A DNA stretch of 64,000 nt from Polynucleobacter sp. KF022 (GTDB taxonomy: Bacteria > Pseudomonadota > Gammaproteobacteria > Burkholderiales > Burkholderiaceae). The DNA is taken from positions 1,054,001-1,118,000 of the forward strand of contig NZ_AP026972.1 of NCBI RefSeq assembly GCF_027924105.1. Reading direction: 5' to 3'. The notes under the pieces are model-generated. The model had not been told where the DNA came from and ran no database searches. It saw nothing but the letters and a program-made list of their open reading frames with translations. The first letter of the stretch is position 1. Every line of letters starts with the position of its first letter. The position numbers were made by a program, and so were the translations under genes. Positions 7,806 through 16,171 of the stretch are shown here, in pieces.

Positions 7806-8939
7806 TTAAGATCCCTTAATTAAGCCTTCTAAATACTTGGCAATTGCAAGGCTAGAGGTTAATCCTGGGGACTCAAAGCCATATAGATTAAAGAGTCCTT
7901 CTAAGCCATGATCCTTGGGCGCATTAAAGCAAAAGTCGCCTGCAGGTGCATTGGGCGGGACAATTTTTGCCCTCACGCCTGAATAATCTGGCTGCAACGC
8001 ATTGTCTTTCAGGCCGGGCCAATACTTTCTAACCGCTTCATAGAAGCCCTCGCCTCGCTTTGGGTTCACTGTGTAATCAATTTGATTTTCTTCATCGATT
8101 TCGAGCCACTCCACATCGGGGCCAAATTTAGCTTGGCCACCCATGTCCAGAGTTAAGTGCACGCCTAAGCCACCAGGTTCTGGAATGGGATAAATCAAAT
8201 GCTTAAACGGTGATTTACCTGAAAGTGAAAAGTAATTCCCTTTAGCAAAATAGGCTTTCGGAATTTGCTCTTTACTTAAAGATTCAATTTTTCTCGCAAT
8301 AGCTGGCGCGCTCATACCCGCACAATTAATCAGAAGCTTTGTATGAATCTTCATGCCATCTGCGCCACCGATTTCTAATTCAAATCCGTCTTGAGCCTTT
8401 GATCCTATTGGCTTAGCGCTGATCAGCGGGGATTGATAGGCGATCATGCCACCAGCATCCTCAAAGCCACCGAGCAAGGACAGCATGAAACCATGGCTAT
8501 CTACGATGCCGGTTGAGGCTGAAAGTACGGCAGCAGAGCATTGGAGCTCAGGCTCCATAGATTTAGCTTGCTCTCCAGTAATCATTTTGATTTCTGGGAC
8601 GTTGTTTTGCTGTGCTTTGTATAGGATTGCTTGCAAGTCATCCAATTGAGAATCATCGCTGGCTACGATGAGTTTGCCGTACGGTTGAGTAGCAACGTGA
8701 TGAGTGCGGCAGTACTCGTAGAGCATACGATTACCCTCTACGCATAACTTCGCCTTTAGGGAATCCTTGGGGTAATAAATGCCAGCATGGATTACCTCGC
8801 TATTGCGGGCACTACTAATCGTGCCAAAAGCACTTTCCCGCTCGAGCAAAATCGTTTCGCGGCCTTGCAAGGCCATTTCTCTGGCAACGGCTAGGCCAAT
8901 GACCCCAGCCCCAATAACGACACAGTCAACGCGGTCCAT
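7806..8939 (-). CDS. FAD-dependent oxidoreductase, LhgO-like
   Basis: A 377-residue DAO-superfamily flavoenzyme. The Rossmann FAD motif VIGAGVIGLAVAREMA lies near the N-terminus with the ribose-binding E of LLERE. It continues SARNSEVIHAGIYYPKDSLKAKLCVEGN, which is typical of L-2-hydroxyglutarate oxidase (LhgO/YgaF) relatives, and the C-terminal FAD-capping segment is LYGFESPGLTSSLAIAKYLE. The likely reaction is oxidation of a 2-hydroxy acid to the 2-keto acid with electrons to the respiratory chain. Exact substrate is inferred. It stands alone between a TA module and the divergent pgi. Confidence 0.85.
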   Translation of the reverse strand: MDRVDCVVIGAGVIGLAVAREMALQGRETILLERESAFGTISSARNSEVIHAGIYYPKDSLKAKLCVEGNRMLYEYCRTHHVATQPYGKLIVASDDSQLDDLQAILYKAQQNNVPEIKMITGEQAKSMEPELQCSAAVLSASTGIVDSHGFMLSLLGGFEDAGGMIAYQSPLISAKPIGSKAQDGFELEIGGADGMKIHTKLLINCAGMSAPAIARKIESLSKEQIPKAYFAKGNYFSLSGKSPFKHLIYPIPEPGGLGVHLTLDMGGQAKFGPDVEWLEIDEENQIDYTVNPKRGEGFYEAVRKYWPGLKDNALQPDYSGVRAKIVPPNAPAGDFCFNAPKDHGLEGLFNLYGFESPGLTSSLAIAKYLEGLIKGS

Positions 8940-9052
8940 TTACTCGTTCCCGCATCTAAATTTGCTTGTATTCATCATGAAATCGTAACATTTTCAGTGG
9001 TTTAAGGTGATTTTTGGGGTTTTTGAGGGGTAGTTATTGATAAAATTCATAG

Positions 9053-10543
9053 ATGTCTTTAAAACCCGCTGCACAGAACTCGCAACCCCTCCATCTAACT
9101 AACGGCATCGTTTTAGATAGCGCTTATCAAGGCATTGATGCGGCTGGTTGGACTTCTCTTTTTCACCAAGCCAGAAACGCGCACTTAGAGCAATTTATTG
9201 CCGACCTGTTTAGCGGTAAGCACATTAATAACTCCGAGGATCGCCCCGCCCTGCACTCGGCCCTGCGCAATCTTGATAAATCACCAGTTTTGGTAGACGG
9301 AAAAGATGTCATGCCTGACGTTGCAGAGGTTTGGCACCGAATCGAAGCCTTATGCAATAAATGGGTCGGTGTGACCGATGTCATTCATATTGGTATTGGC
9401 GGATCTGATTTTGGTCCACGCCTTGCAATCGAAGCTTTAGCCCATGTTCCCGATATCGAGAGCCGTGGCATGCGAATGCATTTTTTGGCCAATATCGATA
9501 CGGCAGAACTCAATCGTATTTTGCAACGCGCTTTACCGCACAGCACTAAAGTCATTATTGTTTCCAAGTCCTTTACGACGCTGGAAACAACTATGAATGC
9601 CAAGGCAGTGGTGAAGTGGCTCAAAAATAACGGCCTGACTGATAGTCAAGTTAGTAAATCCCTCTTTGCAGTTACGGCCAATGTCCCAGCCGCTGAGGCG
9701 TTTGGTATAGAGCAAGACCACATCTACCCCTTCTGGGATTGGGTTGGCGGTCGTTATTCTGTTTGGTCAGCAGTGGGCCTACCCATTGCCTTGCAGTATG
9801 GATTTGATACTTTTAAAGAATTCTTATCCGGCGCGCAAGCCATTGATCAGCACTTTAAAACCGCCCCGCTTGAAGAGAATCTCCCGGTCATCATGGCCTT
9901 GAGCTTGCTGTACCAGCAAGAAAAACACCACATTAAGTCTTATGCAGTCATTCCATATGCAGATGCTTTGGATTGGTTTCCGAAGTGGTTGCAACAGCTG
10001 GATATGGAAAGTAATGGTAAGAGTGTCGATCGCGATGGCAAGCCAGTGAAGTTTTCTTGCCCGGTGGTATTTGGTAGTTCTGGTAGTAATGCTCAGCATT
10101 CTTACTTCCAGCTATTGCACCAGGGTACAGAAATTATCCCGATTGATTTTATTGCGGTACGTGAGCCGATGAGCCATTTGCCAGAAGCAAAGGCCCATCA
10201 CCGTATCCTGCTATCAAACTGCTTAGCTCAAGCCCAGGCCCTGGCTAACGGTAAGAAGACGGATAACCCGAACAATACCTATCCGGGTAAGCGTCCTAGT
10301 AACTTGCTGATCCTGCCCAAGCTCAATGCGTTTTACTTAGGCGCCCTGTTGGCACTCTATGAGAGTCGCACAGCTGCCTTAGGCGCCCTATGGAATATCA
10401 ATAGCTTTGATCAACCTGGCGTTGAGCTTGGTAAAGTTCTAGCCAAGCCGATAGAGGCTGCTTTAAAAGATGGTGGCACTGTGCAAGCCAATGCTGGCAT
10501 TGATGAAGTGACTGCTGCACGTATTAATTTATTTAATCAATAG
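9053..10543 (+). CDS. pgi: Glucose-6-phosphate isomerase
   Basis: A 496-residue isomerase interconverting glucose 6-phosphate and fructose 6-phosphate. Conserved tracts are GIGGSDFGP (residues 114-122), SKSFTTLETTMNA (171-183, sugar-phosphate binding), the PGI signature GGRYSVWSAVGLP (232-244), GSSGSNAQHSYFQLLHQGT with the ring-opening His, and a C-terminal Lys region SFDQPGVELGK. It is shorter than the ~549-residue E. coli enzyme, as in many betaproteobacteria. A phosphohexomutase gene follows 53 bases downstream on the same strand, so the pair feeds sugar-phosphate precursors for surface polysaccharides. Confidence 0.96.
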   Translation: MSLKPAAQNSQPLHLTNGIVLDSAYQGIDAAGWTSLFHQARNAHLEQFIADLFSGKHINNSEDRPALHSALRNLDKSPVLVDGKDVMPDVAEVWHRIEALCNKWVGVTDVIHIGIGGSDFGPRLAIEALAHVPDIESRGMRMHFLANIDTAELNRILQRALPHSTKVIIVSKSFTTLETTMNAKAVVKWLKNNGLTDSQVSKSLFAVTANVPAAEAFGIEQDHIYPFWDWVGGRYSVWSAVGLPIALQYGFDTFKEFLSGAQAIDQHFKTAPLEENLPVIMALSLLYQQEKHHIKSYAVIPYADALDWFPKWLQQLDMESNGKSVDRDGKPVKFSCPVVFGSSGSNAQHSYFQLLHQGTEIIPIDFIAVREPMSHLPEAKAHHRILLSNCLAQAQALANGKKTDNPNNTYPGKRPSNLLILPKLNAFYLGALLALYESRTAALGALWNINSFDQPGVELGKVLAKPIEAALKDGGTVQANAGIDEVTAARINLFNQ

Positions 10544-10596
10544 CTTATTGTTAGCCCTATAGCTCTAGCATTAGTCTAGACATCGAAAGAACGCTC

Positions 10597-11982
10597 ATGC
10601 AACTCTCTCCTTCCATTTTCAAAGCCTATGACATTCGCGGCATTATTGATGAGACTGTAGATCCATCGATTGCCAAACTGATTGGTCAAGCCTTTGGCAC
10701 CGAGATGCGTGAATTGGGCGAGACTGAGATTGTGATTGGTCGTGATGGACGCTTATCGGGTCCTAGCCTGATCGAGGCTTTAACTGAAGGCCTGCTCTCC
10801 ACCGGCATTAATGTGATTGACTTAGGAATGGTTGCCACTCCGATGGTGTACTTTGGCGCCAATCAGACGTTGAATGGCAAGAAACCAAAGTCCGGCATCA
10901 TGATTACTGGTAGTCACAATCCGCCAAACTATAACGGCTTCAAGATGGTTCTGGGTGGCGCAGCAATTTACGGCGATCAAATTCAGGCGCTACGTAAACG
11001 CATTGAAGCGAAGCAATTTGCTAGTGGCCAAGGCACTCGCAGCACTTTTGATATTTTCCCAATGTACTTAGAGCGTATTGTGGGTGATGTGAAACTGGCT
11101 CGCCCGATGAAGATTGTGGTCGATTGCGGCAATGGTGTTGGCGGCGCATTTGCAGGCAAGCTGTTCAGGGCATTGGGCTGCGAAGTGCAAGAACTCTTCT
11201 GTGAGGTAGATGGCCATTTTCCGAATCACCATCCAGATCCAGCGCATATTGAGAACCTACAAGATCTCATCAAAAACTTACAGACTACTGATAACGAATT
11301 AGGGCTTGCCTTTGATGGTGATGCCGATCGTTTAGGTGTAGTCACTAAAGATGGTCAGGTGATCTTCCCGGATCGCCAAATGATGCTTTTTGCTAAAGAT
11401 GTTCTTTCCAGAAATCCTGGTGGGCAGATTATTTATGACGTTAAATGCACCCGTAACCTAGCGAGCTATGTAAAGCAGCACGGTGGCGAGCCTTTGATGT
11501 GGAAAACGGGTCACTCTTTAGTTAAAGCCAAGCTGAAAGAAACTGGTGCTCCTCTCGCGGGCGAAATGTCAGGCCATATTTTCTTTAAGGACCGTTGGTT
11601 TGGCTTTGATGACGGTCTTTATACCGGCGCACGTTTGTTAGAGATTCTTTCCAAAGAGAAAGACCCCAATCAAACACTCAATGATTTACCCAATGCGATC
11701 TGCACCCCAGAATTACAACTCGCTTGTGCCGAAGGTGAGCCATTTGCTTTACTAGAAACCATCAAAGCCAATGCTAAGTTCCCCACCTCTGAATCCATCA
11801 ACACGATTGATGGCGTGCGCGTGGAATATGCGGATGGCTTTGGTTTAGCAAGACCGTCTAATACGACTCCAGTAGTCGTGATACGCTTTGAAGCAGACAG
11901 CGAAGAGGCAATTGCTCGTATTCAGGCGGAATTTAAGGCGGTTTTGTTGGCTGCTAAGCCGGATGCCAAGCTGCCGTTCTAG
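10597..11982 (+). CDS. Phosphomannomutase/phosphoglucomutase
   Basis: A 461-residue alpha-D-phosphohexomutase. The phosphoserine loop TGSHNPPNYNG places the catalytic Ser at 106, the metal site is FDGDADRLG in the middle, the sugar-binding loop is GEMSGHIFF and the C-terminal phosphate-binding loop is RPSNTTPVVVIRFE. The start SIFKAYDIRG is typical of the dual-specificity PMM/PGM (AlgC/ManB-like) group. It converts mannose or glucose 6-phosphates to 1-phosphates for nucleotide-sugar synthesis and sits directly behind pgi. Confidence 0.93.
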   Translation: MQLSPSIFKAYDIRGIIDETVDPSIAKLIGQAFGTEMRELGETEIVIGRDGRLSGPSLIEALTEGLLSTGINVIDLGMVATPMVYFGANQTLNGKKPKSGIMITGSHNPPNYNGFKMVLGGAAIYGDQIQALRKRIEAKQFASGQGTRSTFDIFPMYLERIVGDVKLARPMKIVVDCGNGVGGAFAGKLFRALGCEVQELFCEVDGHFPNHHPDPAHIENLQDLIKNLQTTDNELGLAFDGDADRLGVVTKDGQVIFPDRQMMLFAKDVLSRNPGGQIIYDVKCTRNLASYVKQHGGEPLMWKTGHSLVKAKLKETGAPLAGEMSGHIFFKDRWFGFDDGLYTGARLLEILSKEKDPNQTLNDLPNAICTPELQLACAEGEPFALLETIKANAKFPTSESINTIDGVRVEYADGFGLARPSNTTPVVVIRFEADSEEAIARIQAEFKAVLLAAKPDAKLPF

Positions 11983-12021
11983 CAATTTAGCCAAGATTAC
12001 TAGGGTCAAGTAAGATTTCGT

Positions 12022-13149
12022 ATGAATTCAACTGTTAGCACCCCCATTTCCTTTGATTACCCCCAGCAGGATGCTGCTGGCGCCACCTGCACCGCCCAAG
12101 CTTGGGCCAAGACACCCCCTCAATTGCATGGCACTGAAAAAGCGGATGTCATTGCGCGCATCAAGCAGCTCCTGGTTCAGAAAGACGCTACCTTAGTTGC
12201 CCACTACTACGTGGATGGCGATATTCAAGACTTAGCTTTATCTACTGGCGGTTATGTTGCTGACTCATTAGAGATGGCACGCTTTGGCAAAAACCATGCT
12301 GCTAAGAATTTAATTGTTGCTGGCGTGCGCTTCATGGGTGAATCCGCCAAGATCCTCAGCCCAGAAAAACGCGTCTTCATGCCAGACTTAGAAGCAACCT
12401 GTTCTCTCGATTTAGGTTGTGATGCTAGTGACTTTGCTCAATTTCGGGCATTGCATCCCGATCGCGTTGTCGTGGTTTATGCAAATACCTCGGCAGCAGT
12501 CAAAGCACAAGCTGATTGGATGGTGACCAGTTCTTGTGCTTTAGCGATTGTTCATCAACTCAAGGTTGAAGGTAAAAAGATTTTGTGGGCACCAGATCGC
12601 CACCTCGGTCGTTACATTCAAGATCAAACTGGCGCGGATATGTTGCTCTGGAATGGCGCTTGTATTGTTCATGACGAATTTAAAGCAGTTGAATTAGAGA
12701 TGCTAAAAGCTGCTCACCCGAATGCCATGGTCTTAGTTCACCCTGAATCCCCACAAGCGGTGGTCGACATTGCAGACGTTGTGGGCTCAACCTCTGCCAT
12801 GATTAAGGCGGTCGTAGAAGGCTCTGCTACTGAGTACATTGTTGCTACCGATAAGGGTATCTTGCATCGCATGCAACAACTAGCTCCGAACAAAATATTG
12901 ATTGAAGCACCCACTGCTGGTAATAGCGCTACTTGCAAGAGCTGTGCTCACTGCCCTTGGATGGCTATGAATGGCTTACAAGGAATATTGAATTGTTTAG
13001 AAAATGCTTCTGGGGAAATCTTTGTTGATGAAGCTATTCGTGTAGAGGCATTGGGCTGCATCGAGCGTATGCTCGACTTCACCAAGAATCACCCTGACCT
13101 CTTAGCTAAAGCGCAACATGGTTTTGTAAAGAATATTGGCGCTGCTTAG
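12022..13149 (+). CDS. nadA: Quinolinate synthase
   Basis: A 375-residue [4Fe-4S] enzyme that condenses iminoaspartate with dihydroxyacetone phosphate to quinolinate. Visible hallmarks are [21 protein letters not shown]-like [63 protein letters not shown] and the C-terminal cysteine cluster [10 protein letters not shown]. The three structurally separate cysteines expected to hold the cluster are present. It is followed by nadC after 34 bases on the same strand. nadB is 2.1 kb further on in the opposite direction. Confidence 0.96.
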   Translation: MNSTVSTPISFDYPQQDAAGATCTAQAWAKTPPQLHGTEKADVIARIKQLLVQKDATLVAHYYVDGDIQDLALSTGGYVADSLEMARFGKNHAAKNLIVAGVRFMGESAKILSPEKRVFMPDLEATCSLDLGCDASDFAQFRALHPDRVVVVYANTSAAVKAQADWMVTSSCALAIVHQLKVEGKKILWAPDRHLGRYIQDQTGADMLLWNGACIVHDEFKAVELEMLKAAHPNAMVLVHPESPQAVVDIADVVGSTSAMIKAVVEGSATEYIVATDKGILHRMQQLAPNKILIEAPTAGNSATCKSCAHCPWMAMNGLQGILNCLENASGEIFVDEAIRVEALGCIERMLDFTKNHPDLLAKAQHGFVKNIGAA

Positions 13150-13183
13150 TTTTTTAATTCTTTTCCTTTTTTGATTGATCTTC

Positions 13184-14038
13184 ATGTTTGAATACAACGA
13201 AACGCTAGAGCAAGCCCGTCAACGAAATATCGCAGATGCATTGATGGAAGATATTGGTACTGGCGATTGGACTGCAAAGCTTGTTCCTAGTAAGCCGGTA
13301 AAGGCTCAGCTGATTGTTCGTCAAGAAGCAGTGCTTTGTGGCGTAGATTGGTTTGAAGGCACACTCAAAAAGCTTGATCCCAATGCCAAAATAACTTGGC
13401 ATTACCTTGAAGGCGATCTCATGGAGCCTGACACCAAGGTTTGCGATATTGAAGCCGATTCTCAAGCTCTACTCTCCGCTGAACGTACCTGCATTAACTT
13501 CTTACAAACACTTTCATGGACGGCCAGCATTACCCGTCAGCACGTTGATGCGATTGCTGGTGCCAGCCCCAATCCTAAAGGCTGCGCTGTTTTAGACACT
13601 CGCAAAACGATCCCAGGATTACGTCAGGCTCAGAAATATGCCGTGCTCGTTGGTGGCGGCAAGAATCAACGCCTAGCACTCTGGCACGGCATCCTCATTA
13701 AAGAGAACCATATTGCTGCAGCTGGTAGCGTGACTGCAGCCCTTAAGAATGCTCAAGCACTCAATGCTGGAGTTGATATTCAGATTGAAGTAGAAAACTT
13801 TGCTGAACTCGAAGAGGCTTTAGCGGCTGGAGCAAAAAGTATCTTGATTGACAACTTTAATACTGATCAAATGAAGCAAGCGGTTGCAATCACTGCTGGA
13901 CGTGCTTTATTAGAAGCCTCTGGTGGCATTAAATTAGATCAAATGCGCGCTATCGCCAGCACTGGCGTTGATCGCATCTCTCTTGGTAAGCTGACCAAAG
14001 ATGTGAACGCAGTTGATTTCTCGATGCGCATTCTTTAA
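13184..14038 (+). CDS. nadC: Nicotinate-nucleotide diphosphorylase (carboxylating)
   Basis: A 284-residue quinolinate phosphoribosyltransferase that turns quinolinate and PRPP into nicotinate mononucleotide. Motifs are EDIGTGDWTA, the active-site RTCINFLQTLSW, LDTRKTIPGLRQAQKYAV, GGGKNQRLALWHGILIKENH and the C-terminal LEASGGIKLDQMRAIASTGVDRISLGKLT. The ATG at 13184 is chosen over the in-frame TTG at 13175, which adds only MIF before MFEYNETLEQ. It forms a transcription unit with nadA. Confidence 0.95.
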   Translation: MFEYNETLEQARQRNIADALMEDIGTGDWTAKLVPSKPVKAQLIVRQEAVLCGVDWFEGTLKKLDPNAKITWHYLEGDLMEPDTKVCDIEADSQALLSAERTCINFLQTLSWTASITRQHVDAIAGASPNPKGCAVLDTRKTIPGLRQAQKYAVLVGGGKNQRLALWHGILIKENHIAAAGSVTAALKNAQALNAGVDIQIEVENFAELEEALAAGAKSILIDNFNTDQMKQAVAITAGRALLEASGGIKLDQMRAIASTGVDRISLGKLTKDVNAVDFSMRIL

Positions 14039-14084
14039 TACTTTTCAGTAAATTCTTATCTAGATTATAGATTTTCTTACAGAC

Positions 14085-14110
14085 TTAATGTATCCTATTG
14101 GCTACATTAA
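14085..14110. promoter_or_regulatory. Inverted-repeat operator candidate of the HigBA locus
   Basis: Perfect arms TTAATGTA (14085-14092) and TACATTAA (14103-14110) are separated by 10 bases and end 3 bases before the toxin ATG at 14114. HigA-type antitoxins repress by binding inverted repeats over the promoter, so this is the likely operator. Confidence 0.6.
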
Positions 14111-14113
14111 TGA

Positions 14114-14405
14114 ATGCTCAAAATAAGGAAAACAGAAGAATTTAAAGCCTGGTTAGATGCCCTGAATGACTTAATGGGAAGGGCAAAAAATTCAAGCAAA
14201 AATTAAACGGCTAGCTGAAGGCAACCAAGGAAATGTGAAATCCGTTGGAAGTAAAGTCTTTGAAATGAAAATTGATTTTGGACCGGGCTACAGGATTTAT
14301 TACGCAAAACAAGAGAATAAGGTTTACCTTCTTCTTATCGGAGGTAGTAAAAGAACTCAGGCTAAGGATATACAGATCGCTAAACTTTTGGCTAAAAATT
14401 TGTAA
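14114..14405 (+). pseudogene. HigB/RelE-type toxin gene, frameshifted
   Basis: The ATG at 14114 opens MLKIRKTEEFKAWLDALND, the start of an 'addiction module killer' RelE/HigB-family toxin, but the frame stops after about 30 codons. Removing one A from the six-A run at 14185-14190 restores a 96-residue protein that continues IQAKIKRLAEGNQGN and later GPGYRIYYAK and LLLIGGSKRTQ, all family hallmarks, to the TAA at 14403-14405. The length (292 nt) equals 97 codons plus one base. Its antitoxin follows after 8 bases and is intact. Either the toxin is inactivated, or the base is a sequencing or assembly error, or slippage at the A-run yields some product. Confidence 0.85.
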
Positions 14406-14413
14406 AGAATGAA

Positions 14414-14722
14414 ATGAAAAAAACGATTACCAGCCCCTATGATGTAGCAGAACATTTACGCACACCAAAAGAAATGGCACTTTATCTCCAGGCATGTATT
14501 GAGGAATCCAATGGAGATGCCGCATTTATTGCTAGAGCTCTTGGTGATATAGCGCGCGCTAAAGGAATGGCTCAAGTAGCGAAAGAATCCGGACTATCAA
14601 GAGAAAGTCTTTATAAAGCGCTTTCTGGTGATCGCATACCTGGCTTTGATACGGTCCTTAAAGTACTGGCAGCTCTTGGCCTATGTTTACATGCAAAGCC
14701 TATCAGCAAAATACGTGCTTAA
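14414..14722 (+). CDS. HigA-type antitoxin (addiction module antidote)
   Basis: A 102-residue HTH antitoxin. The body LRTPKEMALYLQACIEESNGDAAFIARALGDIARAKGM is typical of the TIGR02684-like antidote family and is followed by the helix-turn-helix QVAKESGLSRESLYKALSG (about 56-74) and FDTVLKVLAALGLCLHAKP. It sits 8 bases after the frameshifted toxin reading frame and is intact. It converges with the TAXI protein gene, 7 bases between stops. It probably binds the inverted repeat at 14085-14110. Confidence 0.88.
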   Translation: MKKTITSPYDVAEHLRTPKEMALYLQACIEESNGDAAFIARALGDIARAKGMAQVAKESGLSRESLYKALSGDRIPGFDTVLKVLAALGLCLHAKPISKIRA

Positions 14723-14729
14723 TTTACTC

Positions 14730-16103
14730 TTACCTACCCTTATAAATAACCTGCTTCTCAAGGGCATTACGAATAAATTCAATATTGTTTCGCAGGCTGT
14801 AGCAGTCGGCGGTTGCTAGCTTGGCAGCTTTGGAGTTAAGCACTCTGCGCTCCATCTCGTTGAGTACCTCAATATATTCGCCACGACGGTTGGGATCGAA
14901 TGTCTGAATTGTATTTTGCTCAAATTTATCCAACTCTTTATAGATTGAATTAATTTGCTTCTTAGCCAAGTTCGTTCTGTAGCTTGGAATCGACTTAATA
15001 ATCGGATAAGCAAAAGCAGCAAAAGGAAGTAAGAGGAAAAACATACGCTCGATAAACTCGGCCATCCAAAATGGCAAATACTTCATCAAGGTAGGCGTGC
15101 CTTTTTCATAATAAAACTTGGCCTCATCACTCAGCGGCGCCTCTGTATTCATATAAACCGGGAACTCTCCTGCCTTTGAAAAATACGACTTCACCCCATT
15201 AACCTCTTTAGCAGCCTCTAAGAAGAGCACCTGTATCGCTGGATGCAGACGATCATCAATTAAGAGATTGGTTGTAGTGGAAATGAGCTGAATAGGATGA
15301 TCAGGATTATTTTTCCCCAAATCAAAGCCACCCATAGGCACAAGCAACTCCTCGAAATACGGCAATAAACGGGTATAGGCATCTGCCCGGCTAAATGTCA
15401 CCAAACTGATATCAGGATTTTTGATGAGATTTTGAACATTGGGAGAATCATAGCCATCTACTAAAAATACGGCATCGATCGTTCCTTTGGCTATTGCATT
15501 AACCGCATCTGCATTATTCATACTTAACAAATTTGGAGCATCGGGATTGAGATGATTTAACTTGAAGAGGTTGACTGCCTGAGTATGAGTACCACTACCA
15601 ACTTGTCCAATATTGATTTTGAGCTTGGCAATATCTCGATCAGAAATATGCTTATTCTCATTAAAGACATTCTTACGATAAAAAATCCATACTGGCTCGT
15701 AATCCACACTGCCTAGCGACTGAACACCAGATAGATTGTCGGTCGCGATCATGCCACCCTGCACAAATGCTGCTTGAATGGGGTCTTTGCGATCAATTAA
15801 ATGTTGTAGGTTTTCTTTGGAGCCATGGGTCTCTACTAATTCGAGATGAATTCCTTTTTTCTCGAAATAGGCTTTATATTTTTCACCTAAGACCTTGTAG
15901 GAGCCACCCTTACCAGTGGCCATTAAGACTTTATCGGGTGGCGCGGGCTTGGCAAACCAAATCAGAATACTGAGTGCAAGCAGCAATAAGAAAATCAGAG
16001 GCCAGACCTCTTTTAGCAAGCTAAGAGCATTCTTGATTTCATCTGCGGCAGTTTGATATACCGCAGAGATATGTTCGTAGACTTCCTCTTTAAAGCTGGC
16101 CAT
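14730..16103 (-). CDS. TAXI family solute-binding protein with membrane segments
   Basis: A 457-residue protein related to TAXI-type TRAP transporter binding subunits. A membrane segment (about residues 34-50, WPLIFLLLLALSILIWFA) is followed by the binding domain LMATGKGGSYKVLGEKYKAYFEKKGIHLELVETHGSKENLQHLIDRKD..., including GQVGSGTHTQAVNLF. A second hydrophobic segment at about 350-372 (MFFLLLPFAAFAYPII) precedes a charged C-terminal coiled region. Unlike ordinary TAXI proteins it is membrane-tethered at both ends, and no TRAP permease is nearby, so it may sense rather than import. It is placed between two parts of the NAD gene set. Confidence 0.78.
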   Translation of the reverse strand: MASFKEEVYEHISAVYQTAADEIKNALSLLKEVWPLIFLLLLALSILIWFAKPAPPDKVLMATGKGGSYKVLGEKYKAYFEKKGIHLELVETHGSKENLQHLIDRKDPIQAAFVQGGMIATDNLSGVQSLGSVDYEPVWIFYRKNVFNENKHISDRDIAKLKINIGQVGSGTHTQAVNLFKLNHLNPDAPNLLSMNNADAVNAIAKGTIDAVFLVDGYDSPNVQNLIKNPDISLVTFSRADAYTRLLPYFEELLVPMGGFDLGKNNPDHPIQLISTTTNLLIDDRLHPAIQVLFLEAAKEVNGVKSYFSKAGEFPVYMNTEAPLSDEAKFYYEKGTPTLMKYLPFWMAEFIERMFFLLLPFAAFAYPIIKSIPSYRTNLAKKQINSIYKELDKFEQNTIQTFDPNRRGEYIEVLNEMERRVLNSKAAKLATADCYSLRNNIEFIRNALEKQVIYKGR

Positions 16104-16171
16104 GAAATTCCTCTTAAGATAGGGCTAGCTTATCACCAAATAACGCTGTTTTATAGATCTAGGTGAGATCT

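Noticed and set aside
13143..13183. T-rich tract between nadA and nadC as possible terminator
   Set aside because: No stem precedes the T-run, and the genes look co-transcribed.
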